Below are positions 30,377-39,596 of a stretch of 64,000 nt of DNA, one piece after another; position 1 is the first letter of the stretch; every line of letters begins with the position of its first letter. The stretch is from Rathayibacter agropyri (GTDB taxonomy: Bacteria; Actinomycetota; Actinomycetes; Actinomycetales; Microbacteriaceae). The notes beneath the pieces are model-generated. The model was given only the letters and a program-made list of their open reading frames with translations. It was not told the origin of the DNA and made no database searches. The position numbers and the translations under genes were made by a program. The stretch is from NCBI RefSeq assembly GCF_013249015.1, contig NZ_JABRPL010000001.1:420318-484317 (forward strand), read 5' to 3'.

Positions 30377-31025
30377 CGCGCAGCCACGCGAGCACGGCCA
30401 GGACGCGCCGATGGTCGGAGCCCGAGTCCTCGAGTCCTAGCTTCTGAAAGATCGCGGTCACGTTCTTCTCGACGGCACCGACGCCGACGAACAGGGCCGT
30501 GGCGATGCCGGCATTCGTCCTGCCCTGCGCCATCTGCTCGAGCACCTCCCGTTCCCGGGGCGTGAGGGCGGCCAGCGGGTCACGATTGCGTTGCAAGAGG
30601 GAGGCGACGACCTGCGGATCCAGCACCGTCCCTCCGGCGTGGACGCGCTCGACAGCGTCGCGCAGCTCGTCCACCGACGCGACCCTGTCCTTGAGCAGGT
30701 AGCCGAGGCCACCGTCGCCCGAGCCGAGCAACTCCTGGGCATAGGTCACCTCGACGTACTGGCTCAGCAGCAGGACGGCGATCGCGGGGTGACGGCGGCG
30801 GATGTCCAGCGCCGCACGCACGCCCTCGTCCCGGAAGGTCGGTGGCATGCGGACATCGAGGACCGCGACGTCGACGGCTCCCGGATCGCGAGCGAGGTCG
30901 GCGAGCAGGCTATCGGCGTCGCCGAAAGCCCCGACGGACTCGAAGCCTGCGTCCTCGAAAAGGCGGACGAGACCCTCGCGGAGAAGAACCGAGTCCTCGG
31001 CGATGGCAACGCGGATCACGGGCAC
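30366..31025 (-). CDS. NarL/FixJ-type response regulator
   Basis: 219 residues: N-terminal receiver domain with phospho-acceptor Asp in VAVLDVRMP (about residue 54) and Lys in YLLKDRV, then a LuxR-type HTH with LTPREREVLEQMAQG. It is partner of the histidine kinase that ends 4 nt upstream. The GTG at 31025 gives MPVIRVAIAED; a second GTG two codons on is equally plausible. The target genes are unknown. Confidence 0.93.
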   Translation of the reverse strand: MPVIRVAIAEDSVLLREGLVRLFEDAGFESVGAFGDADSLLADLARDPGAVDVAVLDVRMPPTFRDEGVRAALDIRRRHPAIAVLLLSQYVEVTYAQELLGSGDGGLGYLLKDRVASVDELRDAVERVHAGGTVLDPQVVASLLQRNRDPLAALTPREREVLEQMAQGRTNAGIATALFVGVGAVEKNVTAIFQKLGLEDSGSDHRRVLAVLAWLRAGR

Positions 31026-31029
31026 CTGC

Positions 31030-32373
31030 TCAGGATAGGACTCTCGGACGGAAGGGGACGTGGACGCCGATCGTGGTCGGCCCGCCGAGCGGCGAGTCGA
31101 CCGTCAGCAGCCCCTGCAGTCCCCGGACCCGCCCGCCTATCCCCTCGAGGCCGTGACCGGTGACCGCGGTGGCGCCGCCGACTCCATCGTCAACGACCCA
31201 GGCGTCAAGCCAGCGCTCCCCCGCCGGCCCCGCATCGCGGATGTCGAGGTGCACCCGGATCGAGCGCGCGGAGGCGTGCTTCGAGGCGTTCGCGAGCAAT
31301 TCGGCGAGGACGAAGTAGACGCTGCGCTCTACCTCGGGCGGCACGTCGGCCACGGAGTGCTCGGTCAGCACCTCGACGGGGACCGGGCTGAGTGCCGCGA
31401 GCGAAAGCACGGCAGCCTCGAATCCGCGGTCCTGGAGAATCGGTGGCGCCACACCTCGGGAGAGCGCGCGGAGCTCATCGAGCGCAGCCCGCACGTGCTC
31501 ACGCGCCTCGTCGACGAGAGTTGCGGCCGAGTCCGGGTCGGCGGCGATCCGGGTACGGGCGGAGGCAAGATCCATCTGCACGCGCAGGAGCCGCTGCTGG
31601 GGTCCGTCGTGAATGTCGCGCTCGAGCTGCCGCAGTGCTCGGTCCTCGGCGGCGACCGCCGCGCCGCGAGAAGCGCTGAGTTCGGCGACTTCGCGCTGGA
31701 GCGCCTCCGACTCCCACGGCCCGAGCAGCAGACGGTCGACGAGGAACCGCGCGAGGGTGAGACCGCGGGTCACGAAGGGGAGCGTCGTGACGAAGAGCAC
31801 TGTGACCGCGACAGCGGCCGCGGTGACGAATCCGTCTGGCGGCTCCGGTGCGCCGAAAAGGTCCGCCGCCTGCGATGTCACCACCTCCACCACCCGTGAG
31901 CTGCCACCGTCGAAAGCTGAGACGAGGGTGCCGGGACCCGCTCCGACCCACAGCACCAGGACGAGACCGAACAGGATGGCGAGCAGCGGAGCGACGACGA
32001 GCGTGTGCAGGAGCGCCAGCCAGTAGTGGCCGTCGATCACCGGACCGTAGAGCGCGAAGGTGGCGGGAGTGACGGAGGCAGGCGCCCTCCGCCACTGTGG
32101 CTGCTGCACGGAGGGTCGACCGGCCAGGACGTCCAGGCCGACCGCCGCCCGCGAGAAGAACCGTGCTGCGTAGAGGGCGGCGGGGAGGAAGACCAGCCCG
32201 ATGAGGACGCCGAGCAGTCCGAGCGAGAGCACGAGCGCGACTCCCGCGCAGAACGAGCCGAGGATGGCGAGCGGGACGGCGAGCACCAGAGAAAGCACTT
32301 CACGGGGCACTCCGCGCCACAGCCGGAGGTAGGCGCGGGTGGCCTCGCCGAGAGCCGATCTCGCGTCGCTCAT
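31030..32373 (-). CDS. membrane sensor histidine kinase (NarX/DesK-like)
   Basis: 447 residues. Two pairs of hydrophobic segments (about residues 25-70 and 115-205) form a membrane sensor; then the HisKA_3 dimerisation domain with phospho-His in LERDIHDGPQQRLL and an HATPase domain with LAELLANASKHA and VVDDGVGG motifs. The stimulus is not apparent. A GGAGGAG site precedes the ATG. It forms a two-gene unit with the response regulator. Confidence 0.94.
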   Translation of the reverse strand: MSDARSALGEATRAYLRLWRGVPREVLSLVLAVPLAILGSFCAGVALVLSLGLLGVLIGLVFLPAALYAARFFSRAAVGLDVLAGRPSVQQPQWRRAPASVTPATFALYGPVIDGHYWLALLHTLVVAPLLAILFGLVLVLWVGAGPGTLVSAFDGGSSRVVEVVTSQAADLFGAPEPPDGFVTAAAVAVTVLFVTTLPFVTRGLTLARFLVDRLLLGPWESEALQREVAELSASRGAAVAAEDRALRQLERDIHDGPQQRLLRVQMDLASARTRIAADPDSAATLVDEAREHVRAALDELRALSRGVAPPILQDRGFEAAVLSLAALSPVPVEVLTEHSVADVPPEVERSVYFVLAELLANASKHASARSIRVHLDIRDAGPAGERWLDAWVVDDGVGGATAVTGHGLEGIGGRVRGLQGLLTVDSPLGGPTTIGVHVPFRPRVLS

Positions 32374-32514
32374 CCGCTCCTCCGATCCGTCTCCGCGCGC
32401 CGCGGTAACCCGGTCGAGCGTACCGGCGTGCAGACCAGCGGTCCCGGCGGCGGGCCCACGAATCGCAGGCGGGTGAGCCTCACCTTCGCCCGACTGAGCC
32501 GAGCCTGCGCTTGC

Positions 32515-32542
32515 TTGCGGCGGCTCAGGATCTGCGTAGTCT
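32515..32542 (+). promoter_or_regulatory. promoter of dps
   Basis: TTGCGG (32515-32520), 16-nt spacer, TAGTCT (32537-32542). Transcription would start near 32549, giving a leader of about 28 nt with a GGAAGGAAG site. Confidence 0.55.
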
Positions 32543-32576
32543 CGACAATCAATCACCCCCTTTCGGAAGGAAGACG

Positions 32577-33065
32577 ATGTCCACCACATCCGTCCCGTCG
32601 CTCACCTCGTCGAACCCGGATGTCGCATCCGGAGTCGCGCAGTTCCTCAGCCCGGTCGTCATCGAGATGACCGCCCTCGCCGTCAACGGCAAGCAGGCGC
32701 ACTGGCACGTCCGCGGCGCAAACTTCATCGGCGTGCACGAACTGCTCGACGCGATCGTCGCCCGTGCGATCGAGTGGGCAGACCTGGCCGCCGAGCGCGT
32801 CGTCGCTCTGGGTCTTCCCGTCGACGCGCGCATTCAGACGGTCGCCTCGGCCACGCAGTCCGAGCCACTCACCCCTGGTTTCCAGCGCTCCGAGAACGCC
32901 ATCGTCGAGATCATCCGGCAGATGGACGTCGCAATCGCGACCGTCAATACCGCCATCGCCGAACTCGCCGAGATCGACGCGAGCAGCCAGGACGTCGCAA
33001 TCGAGATCGGCCGTGGTCTCGAGAAGGACCGCTGGTTCCTCTTCGCCCACGTCAGCGAGAGCTGA
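32577..33065 (+). CDS. dps: Dps-family ferritin-like protein
   Basis: 162 residues; a DNA-protection dodecamer that oxidises and stores iron. Ferroxidase ligands are visible in AHWHVRG and FIGVHELLDA, and in the EWADLAAER helix. The ATG at 32577 has a strong AAGGAAG site. It is a single gene followed by a terminator. Confidence 0.95.
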   Translation: MSTTSVPSLTSSNPDVASGVAQFLSPVVIEMTALAVNGKQAHWHVRGANFIGVHELLDAIVARAIEWADLAAERVVALGLPVDARIQTVASATQSEPLTPGFQRSENAIVEIIRQMDVAIATVNTAIAELAEIDASSQDVAIEIGRGLEKDRWFLFAHVSES

Positions 33066-33079
33066 GCGCGCTCCCTCGG

Positions 33080-33113
33080 ACGGCCTGCCGGATCTCTGGA
33101 TCCTGCAGGCCGT
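33080..33113 (+). terminator. terminator of dps
   Basis: ACGGCCTGC (33080-33088) pairs with GCAGGCCGT (33105-33113), followed by a T-containing tract. Confidence 0.75.
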
Positions 33114-33206
33114 TCGTCATTCCTCCGCGGGATGCCACTTGTGACGCCGTTCTTCGGCGTGTCGCGTACCCAGGAGGCATCTCGCGAGAGGGAGAACCCG
33201 GGCGCG

Positions 33207-34712
33207 TCAAAGTTCGTGAGTGATGCGCCCGGCCAGGAGGGTCGCGGCGACCGGCATCGAGCGCAGGGCCCCCGCGTCGGCCGTCAGAGGGTCGCGGTCG
33301 ACGACCACGAGGTCCGCCACGTCACCCGGCTGCGGGCACAGGCGGCGCACGCGCGTGGACGCGGCAATCGCCTCCTCGACGCTCACCCGCTGCTCTGGGT
33401 GCCACGGCTCGTCACCGGGGAGCGCGCGGGCGACGGCCGCCGAGATCGCGACCCACGGGTCCAGCGGAGCGACCGGCGCGTCCGAGCCGAGCACGACCGT
33501 CGCTCCGGAGTCGAGCAGGGAGCGGAGCGCGAACGCGCGGCCGGTACGGCCCGCCCAGTACCGGTCCGCCACGTCGTGGTCGTCGAGCGCGTGAGCCGGC
33601 TGAACCCCCGCCTCCACTCCGAGCGCGGCGAAGCGCGGCAGGTCTGCGTCGGAGAGCAGCTGCGCGTGCTCGATCCGGCCGCCGCCGATCCGGCCGAGCG
33701 CGTCGAGGGCGATGGTCGCCGCGGCGTCGCCAATCGCGTGCACGGTTGAACGAATGCCGCCCGCCGCCGCCCGGGCGAGCAGCGCGTCGAGTTCGGCCGG
33801 GTCGACCGTGAGCGCACCGCGCCCGTCGTCTCCGGCATAGGGATCAACGCAGTACGCCGTACGGGTGTTCAGCGATCCATCGATCAGGACCTTGAGCGGA
33901 CCCATCCGCAGGAGGCCGGCGCCGCCGGGGAGCTCGTCGCCCGAGCGGAGCCCCTCGGCTAGCGCGCGGTCCAGGTGGTCGCGGTAGACGCCCGTCTCGA
34001 CGCGCAGGGAGCGGATACCGCTGCCGACCCGCCGGGTCCAGTCCTCCGCGTTCCAGCGCATCTCGAGATCGACCACTCCGACGACGCCGCGCGCCGCCGC
34101 CCGCCGCGACGCCGTATCGGCGAGCACGTCGAGGTCTTCGTCGCTGAGGGCCCCGAGCGCGGTCACCAGCGCGAAGCACGGGTCCTCGCGGAGAAGGTCG
34201 TCGTGCACGGGGAATCCGTAGCGCCGGTAGGCGGCGGTGTTGAGCCACGCGCAGTGCAGGTCGCCGCTGATCAGGACGACGGGTCGCTCCGCGGAAACCT
34301 CGTCGAGCAGCGCCGTCGTCGGCGGCTCGGCCCAGAGCCCGTCGCGGAAGCCGAAGCCCACCAGAGTCGCGGGTCCAGGAGCGGTGATCAGCCTCGCGCG
34401 CACCGACTCCGCGACCTCGCGAGGGGAACCGGCGGTCGACACATCGAGCCGCGGCGCGGTCATCGCCCACTGCGAGAAGTGCACGTGCTCATCCCAGAGA
34501 CCAGGCAACAGCCAGCGACCGTCGAGCTCGCGCACATCGTCGCCGCGGCCAGCCTCGACTCCCGTTCCCATCGCCTCGATCCGCCCGCCGCGCAGCAGCA
34601 CCGACACCGGCTCCGCCGTCCCGGGCAGGCGCGCGCCGCGCAGCACGAGCCCGGAGCCACTCCGCTCATCGGGGGCGCGGTCCTGGGTCACCGGCTCTTC
34701 TGCTCCACTCAT
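33207..34712 (-). CDS. amidohydrolase family protein (YtcJ-like)
   Basis: 501 residues, amidohydrolase-3 type. The N-terminal beta sandwich is followed by LPGLWDEHVHFSQW with the HxH metal motif; later VHAIGDAA and VLGSDAPV supply a further His and the Asp. Substrate unknown; relatives act on exocyclic amides or N-formyl groups. Its ATG overlaps the Nei-type gene stop (ATGA). It is the last gene of the rpiB-nei-amidohydrolase run. Confidence 0.88.
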   Translation of the reverse strand: MSGAEEPVTQDRAPDERSGSGLVLRGARLPGTAEPVSVLLRGGRIEAMGTGVEAGRGDDVRELDGRWLLPGLWDEHVHFSQWAMTAPRLDVSTAGSPREVAESVRARLITAPGPATLVGFGFRDGLWAEPPTTALLDEVSAERPVVLISGDLHCAWLNTAAYRRYGFPVHDDLLREDPCFALVTALGALSDEDLDVLADTASRRAAARGVVGVVDLEMRWNAEDWTRRVGSGIRSLRVETGVYRDHLDRALAEGLRSGDELPGGAGLLRMGPLKVLIDGSLNTRTAYCVDPYAGDDGRGALTVDPAELDALLARAAAGGIRSTVHAIGDAAATIALDALGRIGGGRIEHAQLLSDADLPRFAALGVEAGVQPAHALDDHDVADRYWAGRTGRAFALRSLLDSGATVVLGSDAPVAPLDPWVAISAAVARALPGDEPWHPEQRVSVEEAIAASTRVRRLCPQPGDVADLVVVDRDPLTADAGALRSMPVAATLLAGRITHEL

Positions 34713-35626
34713 GACTGGCACACTGGGCACCAGTACAGCTTGCGCGCGCCGATCTCCTCGAGCAGGACGTTCGTCCCGCAGACGCGGCACGGCAGTCCTT
34801 CGCGCTTGTAGACGTAGTGACGTTCGGCGCGACTGCGCACAGCCGCGGAGCGCTCGGAGGCGGTCAGGCCGCGCCGGGTCATCATCAGCCCCGTGCGGAT
34901 GCCATCCTCCAGCAGGTGCGCCCAGTCGGTCCACAGTTCGCGCGCTACCTCGAGCGGCACCTGCTTGCCCGGCACGTGCGGGTCGAGCCCGGCACGGTAC
35001 AGCAACTCGGCACGGTAGATGTTGCCGATGCCGCTCACCACCGACTGGTCCATCAGCACCAGGCCGACCGGAGTGGCGGTCTTGCGCAGCCGGTTCACGA
35101 ACCGGTCACGGGCCTCGTCAGAGGCGTCGGTCGCCGGATCCGGGCCGAGTCGAGCGATCAGGGCCTCCACCTGGGCAGGGTCCATCACGTCGCAGGCGGT
35201 GGGGCCTCTCAGATCAGCCACGGTCTCCTCCGTCTGGAGGCGCACGCGCACGGCACCCACGGGCGGCGGCGGGAACTCCTCGAGGTCGTCGTCGGACTCG
35301 TGCTCGGTCTCGGAGAGGCGCACCGCGCGGCGACGGCGCGGCGCCCCGATGCTGCTGCCCGCCGTACCGTCCGGGAACAGCGGCGAGACACGGCCGAGGA
35401 AGTCCCACGCTCCGTAGAGACCGAGGTGGACGTGCAGGGTGAGCTCACCCTCGAAGCGCAGCAGCAAGTGCTTGCCGACCGCAGTCGACTCCTGCACCTC
35501 GCGGCCGTCGAGGAGCGCCGCTCCCTCAGCGAAGCGACCCTGCGGACTGCTCGTCGCGACTCGGTGGCCGACGACGTCGCGCTCGAATTGCAGAGCGATC
35601 CGGTGGACGGAGTGGCCCTCGGGCAC
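34709..35626 (-). CDS. Fpg/Nei-family DNA glycosylase
   Basis: Base-excision repair of oxidised bases. 305 residues. PEGHSVHR at the N-terminus supplies the catalytic Pro2 and Glu3, VGKHLLL the conserved Lys, and a C-terminal zinc finger CRVC...CPVC closes the protein. It resembles mycobacterial Nei2. An insertion rich in Glu/Arg/Pro at about residues 90-125 is unusual. The start abuts the rpiB stop. Confidence 0.93.
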   Translation of the reverse strand: MPEGHSVHRIALQFERDVVGHRVATSSPQGRFAEGAALLDGREVQESTAVGKHLLLRFEGELTLHVHLGLYGAWDFLGRVSPLFPDGTAGSSIGAPRRRRAVRLSETEHESDDDLEEFPPPPVGAVRVRLQTEETVADLRGPTACDVMDPAQVEALIARLGPDPATDASDEARDRFVNRLRKTATPVGLVLMDQSVVSGIGNIYRAELLYRAGLDPHVPGKQVPLEVARELWTDWAHLLEDGIRTGLMMTRRGLTASERSAAVRSRAERHYVYKREGLPCRVCGTNVLLEEIGARKLYWCPVCQS

Positions 35627-36130
35627 TCAGCGCTCCTTGGCAGCGGAGTCGACGACCCGGCCGGCGATGTCGCCGGTCGCCTCGTACTCGGCCAGCTGCG
35701 CGATCCGGCGCACGTGCCGCTCCTCGAAGCTGAACGGCTCGGCGACGAACGCATCGATGAAGCTCGTCGCCTCTGCGACCGAATGCTGGCGGGCGCCGAT
35801 CGAGATCACGTTCGCGTCGTTGTGCTGACGGGCCAAGACCGCTGTGCTGAGGTTCCAGACCAGCGCGGCCCGCACTCCCGCCACTTTGTTCGCGGCAATT
35901 TGCTCGCCGTTGCCGGAGCCGCCAAACACGACGCCGAGGGCCTCGACGCCCGCCTCCTGATCGCGCACGACCGCCGCCGCGGCGTTGATGCAGAAGGAGG
36001 GGTAGTCATCGAGCGGGTCGTAGGACGTCGGTCCGTGGTCGATCACGTCGTGACCGGCGGCACCGAGGTGCTCGATCAGGTGCCGGCTGAAGTCCAGCCC
36101 TGCGTGGTCCGTTGCGATGTGGATGCGCAC
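35627..36130 (-). CDS. rpiB: ribose-5-phosphate isomerase B
   Basis: Interconverts ribose-5-phosphate and ribulose-5-phosphate. 167 residues. It has the actinobacterial active site FGGSGNGEQIAANK, where Glu replaces the Cys used by E. coli RpiB, and WN near the phosphate pocket. It starts at a GTG with GGAGGA upstream and is first in a three-gene run. Confidence 0.95.
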   Translation of the reverse strand: MRIHIATDHAGLDFSRHLIEHLGAAGHDVIDHGPTSYDPLDDYPSFCINAAAAVVRDQEAGVEALGVVFGGSGNGEQIAANKVAGVRAALVWNLSTAVLARQHNDANVISIGARQHSVAEATSFIDAFVAEPFSFEERHVRRIAQLAEYEATGDIAGRVVDSAAKER

Positions 36131-36202
36131 GCGCTCGTCCTCCGAAAAAGCCGTCTGGGGCCCGTGGAGCCGGGGCCGGGAGTCAGAGTACCGCGGGCGC
36201 GG

Positions 36203-36802
36203 TCAGTCGAATTGCGGGTCGCGTGTGCGCGAGCGCTTCAGCTCGAAGAAGCCGTCGTACGAGGCGGCTGCGACAATGCCGTCCCATAGGGTCAGCGCCT
36301 GCTCGCCGCGCGGGGTGGGTGAGATCACCGGGCCAAAGAACGCCACATCACCGATCGCGATGACGGGCGTGCCGACGTCCTGGCCGACGCGGTCGATGCC
36401 GTCGGCGTGGGAGGCACGCATCGGTCCGTCGTACTCGTCCGAGTCTGCGAACGCCGCGAGGTCGGCGGGCAGGCCGACCTCGGCGAGCGACTCCGCGATG
36501 ATCGCGTCCACATCACGGCGGCCGCCCACGTGGATCCGCGTGCCGAGCGCGTCGTACAGCGGCTTGACGTGCTCTCGGCCCTCGCGCTCGGCGACGGCAG
36601 CGACCAGGCGGGTGTAGCGCAGCGCCCGCGGGAAGAATGCGCGGTACGACTCATCGACATCCTTGTCCTCGTTGAGGACGGCGAGGCTCATGATGTGCCA
36701 CTGCACATCGAGATCGCGGGCGGGGGCTACCTCGTCCACGAAGCGCGAGGTCATCCAGGCCCAGGGGCAGGAGGGATCGAACCAGAAAGTCACGGAGGTC
36801 AT
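36203..36802 (-). CDS. DsbA-like protein of the mycothiol-dependent nitroreductase family
   Basis: 199 residues, thioredoxin fold with a helical insertion; resembles mycobacterial Rv2466c. The active site is CPWA (in FDPSCPWAW) rather than the CPWC of Rv2466c, so only one redox Cys remains at the motif. A cis-Pro lies in GTPVIA. The ATG is leaderless: TAGCGT ends 6 nt before it. No mycothiol gene is adjacent. Confidence 0.88.
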   Translation of the reverse strand: MTSVTFWFDPSCPWAWMTSRFVDEVAPARDLDVQWHIMSLAVLNEDKDVDESYRAFFPRALRYTRLVAAVAEREGREHVKPLYDALGTRIHVGGRRDVDAIIAESLAEVGLPADLAAFADSDEYDGPMRASHADGIDRVGQDVGTPVIAIGDVAFFGPVISPTPRGEQALTLWDGIVAAASYDGFFELKRSRTRDPQFD

Positions 36803-36808
36803 GAGGCA

Positions 36809-36814
36809 ACGCTA
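36809..36814 (-). promoter_or_regulatory. -10 box for leaderless DsbA-like mRNA
   Basis: TAGCGT on the minus strand, 6-nt spacer, then ATG. Confidence 0.5.
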
Positions 36815-36989
36815 CGCCGCACCGACGACTGCCGCTCCGCGTGACGTCCACCGATCGCGGCCCGCGAGGAGCCGCCGGCAGGGCCCCGCGGGCTCCTCCC
36901 CGCACCACCGGCGGCTCTAGGCTGGATCGGCGGCGTCCGTCCTCAGGCGCCCCGCGGCAGCGCCCGAGACGAACGGATGGAGCACCCCT

Positions 36990-39536
36990 GTGCCAGGAGA
37001 CAACCTCACCCGGAGCGAGGCGCAGCAGCGCGCCTCGCTGATCCAGGTCCACGACTATGACATTGCTCTCGACCTGACCCGGGGTGCCGAGACCTTCTTG
37101 AGCACGACCACGGTGCGCTTCTCCGCCACCGAGGGCGCCGCGACCTTCCTCGACGCGATCACGCGGACGGTCCACTCCGTCACCCTCAACGGCGTCGAGC
37201 TCGACCCGGCCGACGTCGCCGACGGAGTGCGCATCCGCCTCGACTCGCTCGCACAAGAGAACGAGCTGCGGGTCGTCGCCGACGCGATGTACACCAACAC
37301 CGGCGAGGGTCTGCACCGCTTCGTCGACCCGGTCGACGGCGAGGTCTACCTGTACTCGCAGTTCGAGGTTCCCGACTCCCGCCGCGTCTTCGCGGTGTTC
37401 GAGCAGCCGGACCTTAAGGCGGCTTTCCGGTTCACCGTCACCGCTCCGACCACCTGGCAGGTCATCTCGAACCAGCCGACTCCGGAGCCGGTGCCCGCGG
37501 GTGAGGGTGCCGCGACCTGGAGCTTCGAGCCCACTCCGCGCATCTCGTCGTACATCACCGCCCTCATCGCCGGACCGTACGTCGTCAAGACCGACTCGCT
37601 GGTGTCGTCCGACGGCCGGACGATCCCCCTCGGCGTGTTCGCACGCGCCTCCCTCGCGCCCTTCCTCGACGCGGACTATGTGTTCGAGAAGACCAAGCAG
37701 GGCTTCGCCTTCTACGAGGAGAAATTCGGCGTCCCGTACCCGTTCACCAAGTACGACCAGCTCTTCGTCCCGGAGTTCAACGCGGGCGCGATGGAGAACG
37801 CGGGAGCGGTCACCTTCACCGAGACCTACGTGTTTCGCTCCAAGGTCACCGACGCGATCAAGGAGCGCCGGGTCGTCACGATCCTGCACGAGCTCGCGCA
37901 CATGTGGTTCGGCGACCTCGTCACCATGAAGTGGTGGAACGACCTCTGGCTGAACGAGTCGTTCGCCGAGTACGCCTCCACACTCGCTACCGCCGAGGCC
38001 ACCGAGTGGACCGAGGCGTGGACCACTTTCGCCGCGATGGAGAAAAGCTGGGCGTACCGCCAGGACCAGCTGCCGTCGACGCACCCGATCGTCGCGACGA
38101 TCAACGACCTGGAGGATGTGCAGGTCAACTTCGACGGGATCACTTACGCGAAGGGCGCCTCCGTGCTCAAGCAGCTCGTGGCGTGGGTCGGCGAGAAGGA
38201 GTTCCTCGCGGGCGTCCACGAGTACTTCGTGAAGCATGCGTTCTCGAACACGGAACTGCGCGATCTGCTGGTCGAGCTCGAGGCCACCAGCGGCCGGGAT
38301 CTCACCGAGTGGTCGGCGCAGTGGCTCGAGACCGCCGGAGTGAACACGCTGCGCCCCGAGATCGCCGTGGATGAGAACGGGGTCATCGCGTCGTTCGCGA
38401 TCCTGCAGAGCGCCGTCGAGGACTATCCGACCATTCGGCCGCACCGCCTGGCGATCGGCCTCTACGACTTCGAGGGAGAACGCCTTGTGCGCGTCGACCG
38501 ACTCGAGCTCGACATCGACGGAGAACGGACCGAGGTGCCCGAGCTGATCGGGCGCTCCCGTCCGGCCCTCGTGCTGCTGAACGACGATGACCTCGCCTAC
38601 GCGAAGATCCGTCTCGACGAGGCCTCGCTCGCCATCGCCATCGAGCACCTCGCGGGCATCGAGAGCCCGCTTGCCCGCTCGCTGGTCTGGGGCTCGGCCT
38701 GGGACGCGACCCGCGACGCCGAGTCGTCCCCGCGCGACTTCGTACGCCTCGTGCTCGGCAACATCGCCACCGAGACCGAATCAACGACGCTGCGCACCGT
38801 GCTCAACCAGCTGGTCATCACCGCTACCCAGTACGTCGCGCCCCAGTACCGGGCCGAGGTCGTTCAGGAGGCCGGCGATGCGCTGTGGACCTTCGCCCAG
38901 AACGCCACGGGCGGCAGCGATGCGCAATTCCAGTTCGTGAAGTTCTTCGCCGCGATCGCATCGACGCCTGCACACCTCGAGGCCGTGCAGGCGCTCCTCG
39001 ACGCCAGCACAGCCCTTGAGGGACTCGATATCGACACGGACCTCGGCTGGGAGCTGCTCATCGCTCTCGTCGCGGGAGGACGAGCCGGCACCGACGAGAT
39101 CGACGCGGCCCTTGCGTCCGACAACACCGCAACCGGGCAGCAGTCGGCCGCGCACGCACGCGCCGCGCTGCCGACCGTGGAGGCGAAGCGCGCGGCGTGG
39201 GAGTCGGTCACCGCCGACGACTCGGCGCCGAACACGATCGTCCGCTCGACCGGCCTCGGGTTTCAGCGCGTGTCGGATCCGCATCTACTCGACGCGATGG
39301 TGCCGGTCTACTTCGACGCTCTGCGCTCGCTGTGGGAATCGAAGAGCTACAAAATCGCGGAGTACCTGATCGTCGGGTTCTACCCGGCGGCGACGCCCAC
39401 ACCGGCGATTGTCGACGCGACGCGCGAGTGGCTCGACGCGAACCCGGACGTGCCGGCACTGCGCCGTCTCGTGATCGAGAACCTGGCCGCGGTCGAGCGC
39501 GCGCTGCGCGCTCAGGCGCGCGACGCCCGCGACTGA
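36990..39536 (+). CDS. pepN: aminopeptidase N (M1 family)
   Basis: 848-residue cytosolic zinc aminopeptidase that removes N-terminal residues from peptides. GAMENAG near residue 266 binds the peptide N-terminus; HELAHMWFGD (about 298) and NESFAEY supply the zinc ligands and catalytic Glu. The C-terminal ERAP1-like helical domain is complete. It starts at a GTG with GGAG upstream; TAGGCT at 36918-36923 is a likely -10, giving a 60-nt leader. Confidence 0.96.
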   Translation: MPGDNLTRSEAQQRASLIQVHDYDIALDLTRGAETFLSTTTVRFSATEGAATFLDAITRTVHSVTLNGVELDPADVADGVRIRLDSLAQENELRVVADAMYTNTGEGLHRFVDPVDGEVYLYSQFEVPDSRRVFAVFEQPDLKAAFRFTVTAPTTWQVISNQPTPEPVPAGEGAATWSFEPTPRISSYITALIAGPYVVKTDSLVSSDGRTIPLGVFARASLAPFLDADYVFEKTKQGFAFYEEKFGVPYPFTKYDQLFVPEFNAGAMENAGAVTFTETYVFRSKVTDAIKERRVVTILHELAHMWFGDLVTMKWWNDLWLNESFAEYASTLATAEATEWTEAWTTFAAMEKSWAYRQDQLPSTHPIVATINDLEDVQVNFDGITYAKGASVLKQLVAWVGEKEFLAGVHEYFVKHAFSNTELRDLLVELEATSGRDLTEWSAQWLETAGVNTLRPEIAVDENGVIASFAILQSAVEDYPTIRPHRLAIGLYDFEGERLVRVDRLELDIDGERTEVPELIGRSRPALVLLNDDDLAYAKIRLDEASLAIAIEHLAGIESPLARSLVWGSAWDATRDAESSPRDFVRLVLGNIATETESTTLRTVLNQLVITATQYVAPQYRAEVVQEAGDALWTFAQNATGGSDAQFQFVKFFAAIASTPAHLEAVQALLDASTALEGLDIDTDLGWELLIALVAGGRAGTDEIDAALASDNTATGQQSAAHARAALPTVEAKRAAWESVTADDSAPNTIVRSTGLGFQRVSDPHLLDAMVPVYFDALRSLWESKSYKIAEYLIVGFYPAATPTPAIVDATREWLDANPDVPALRRLVIENLAAVERALRAQARDARD

Positions 39537-39596
39537 CCGCCGCCGCGGCTGATCCCTGCTGCTCGAGGACCCCGCGCAGCGGTCGAGTCCCCCCGC

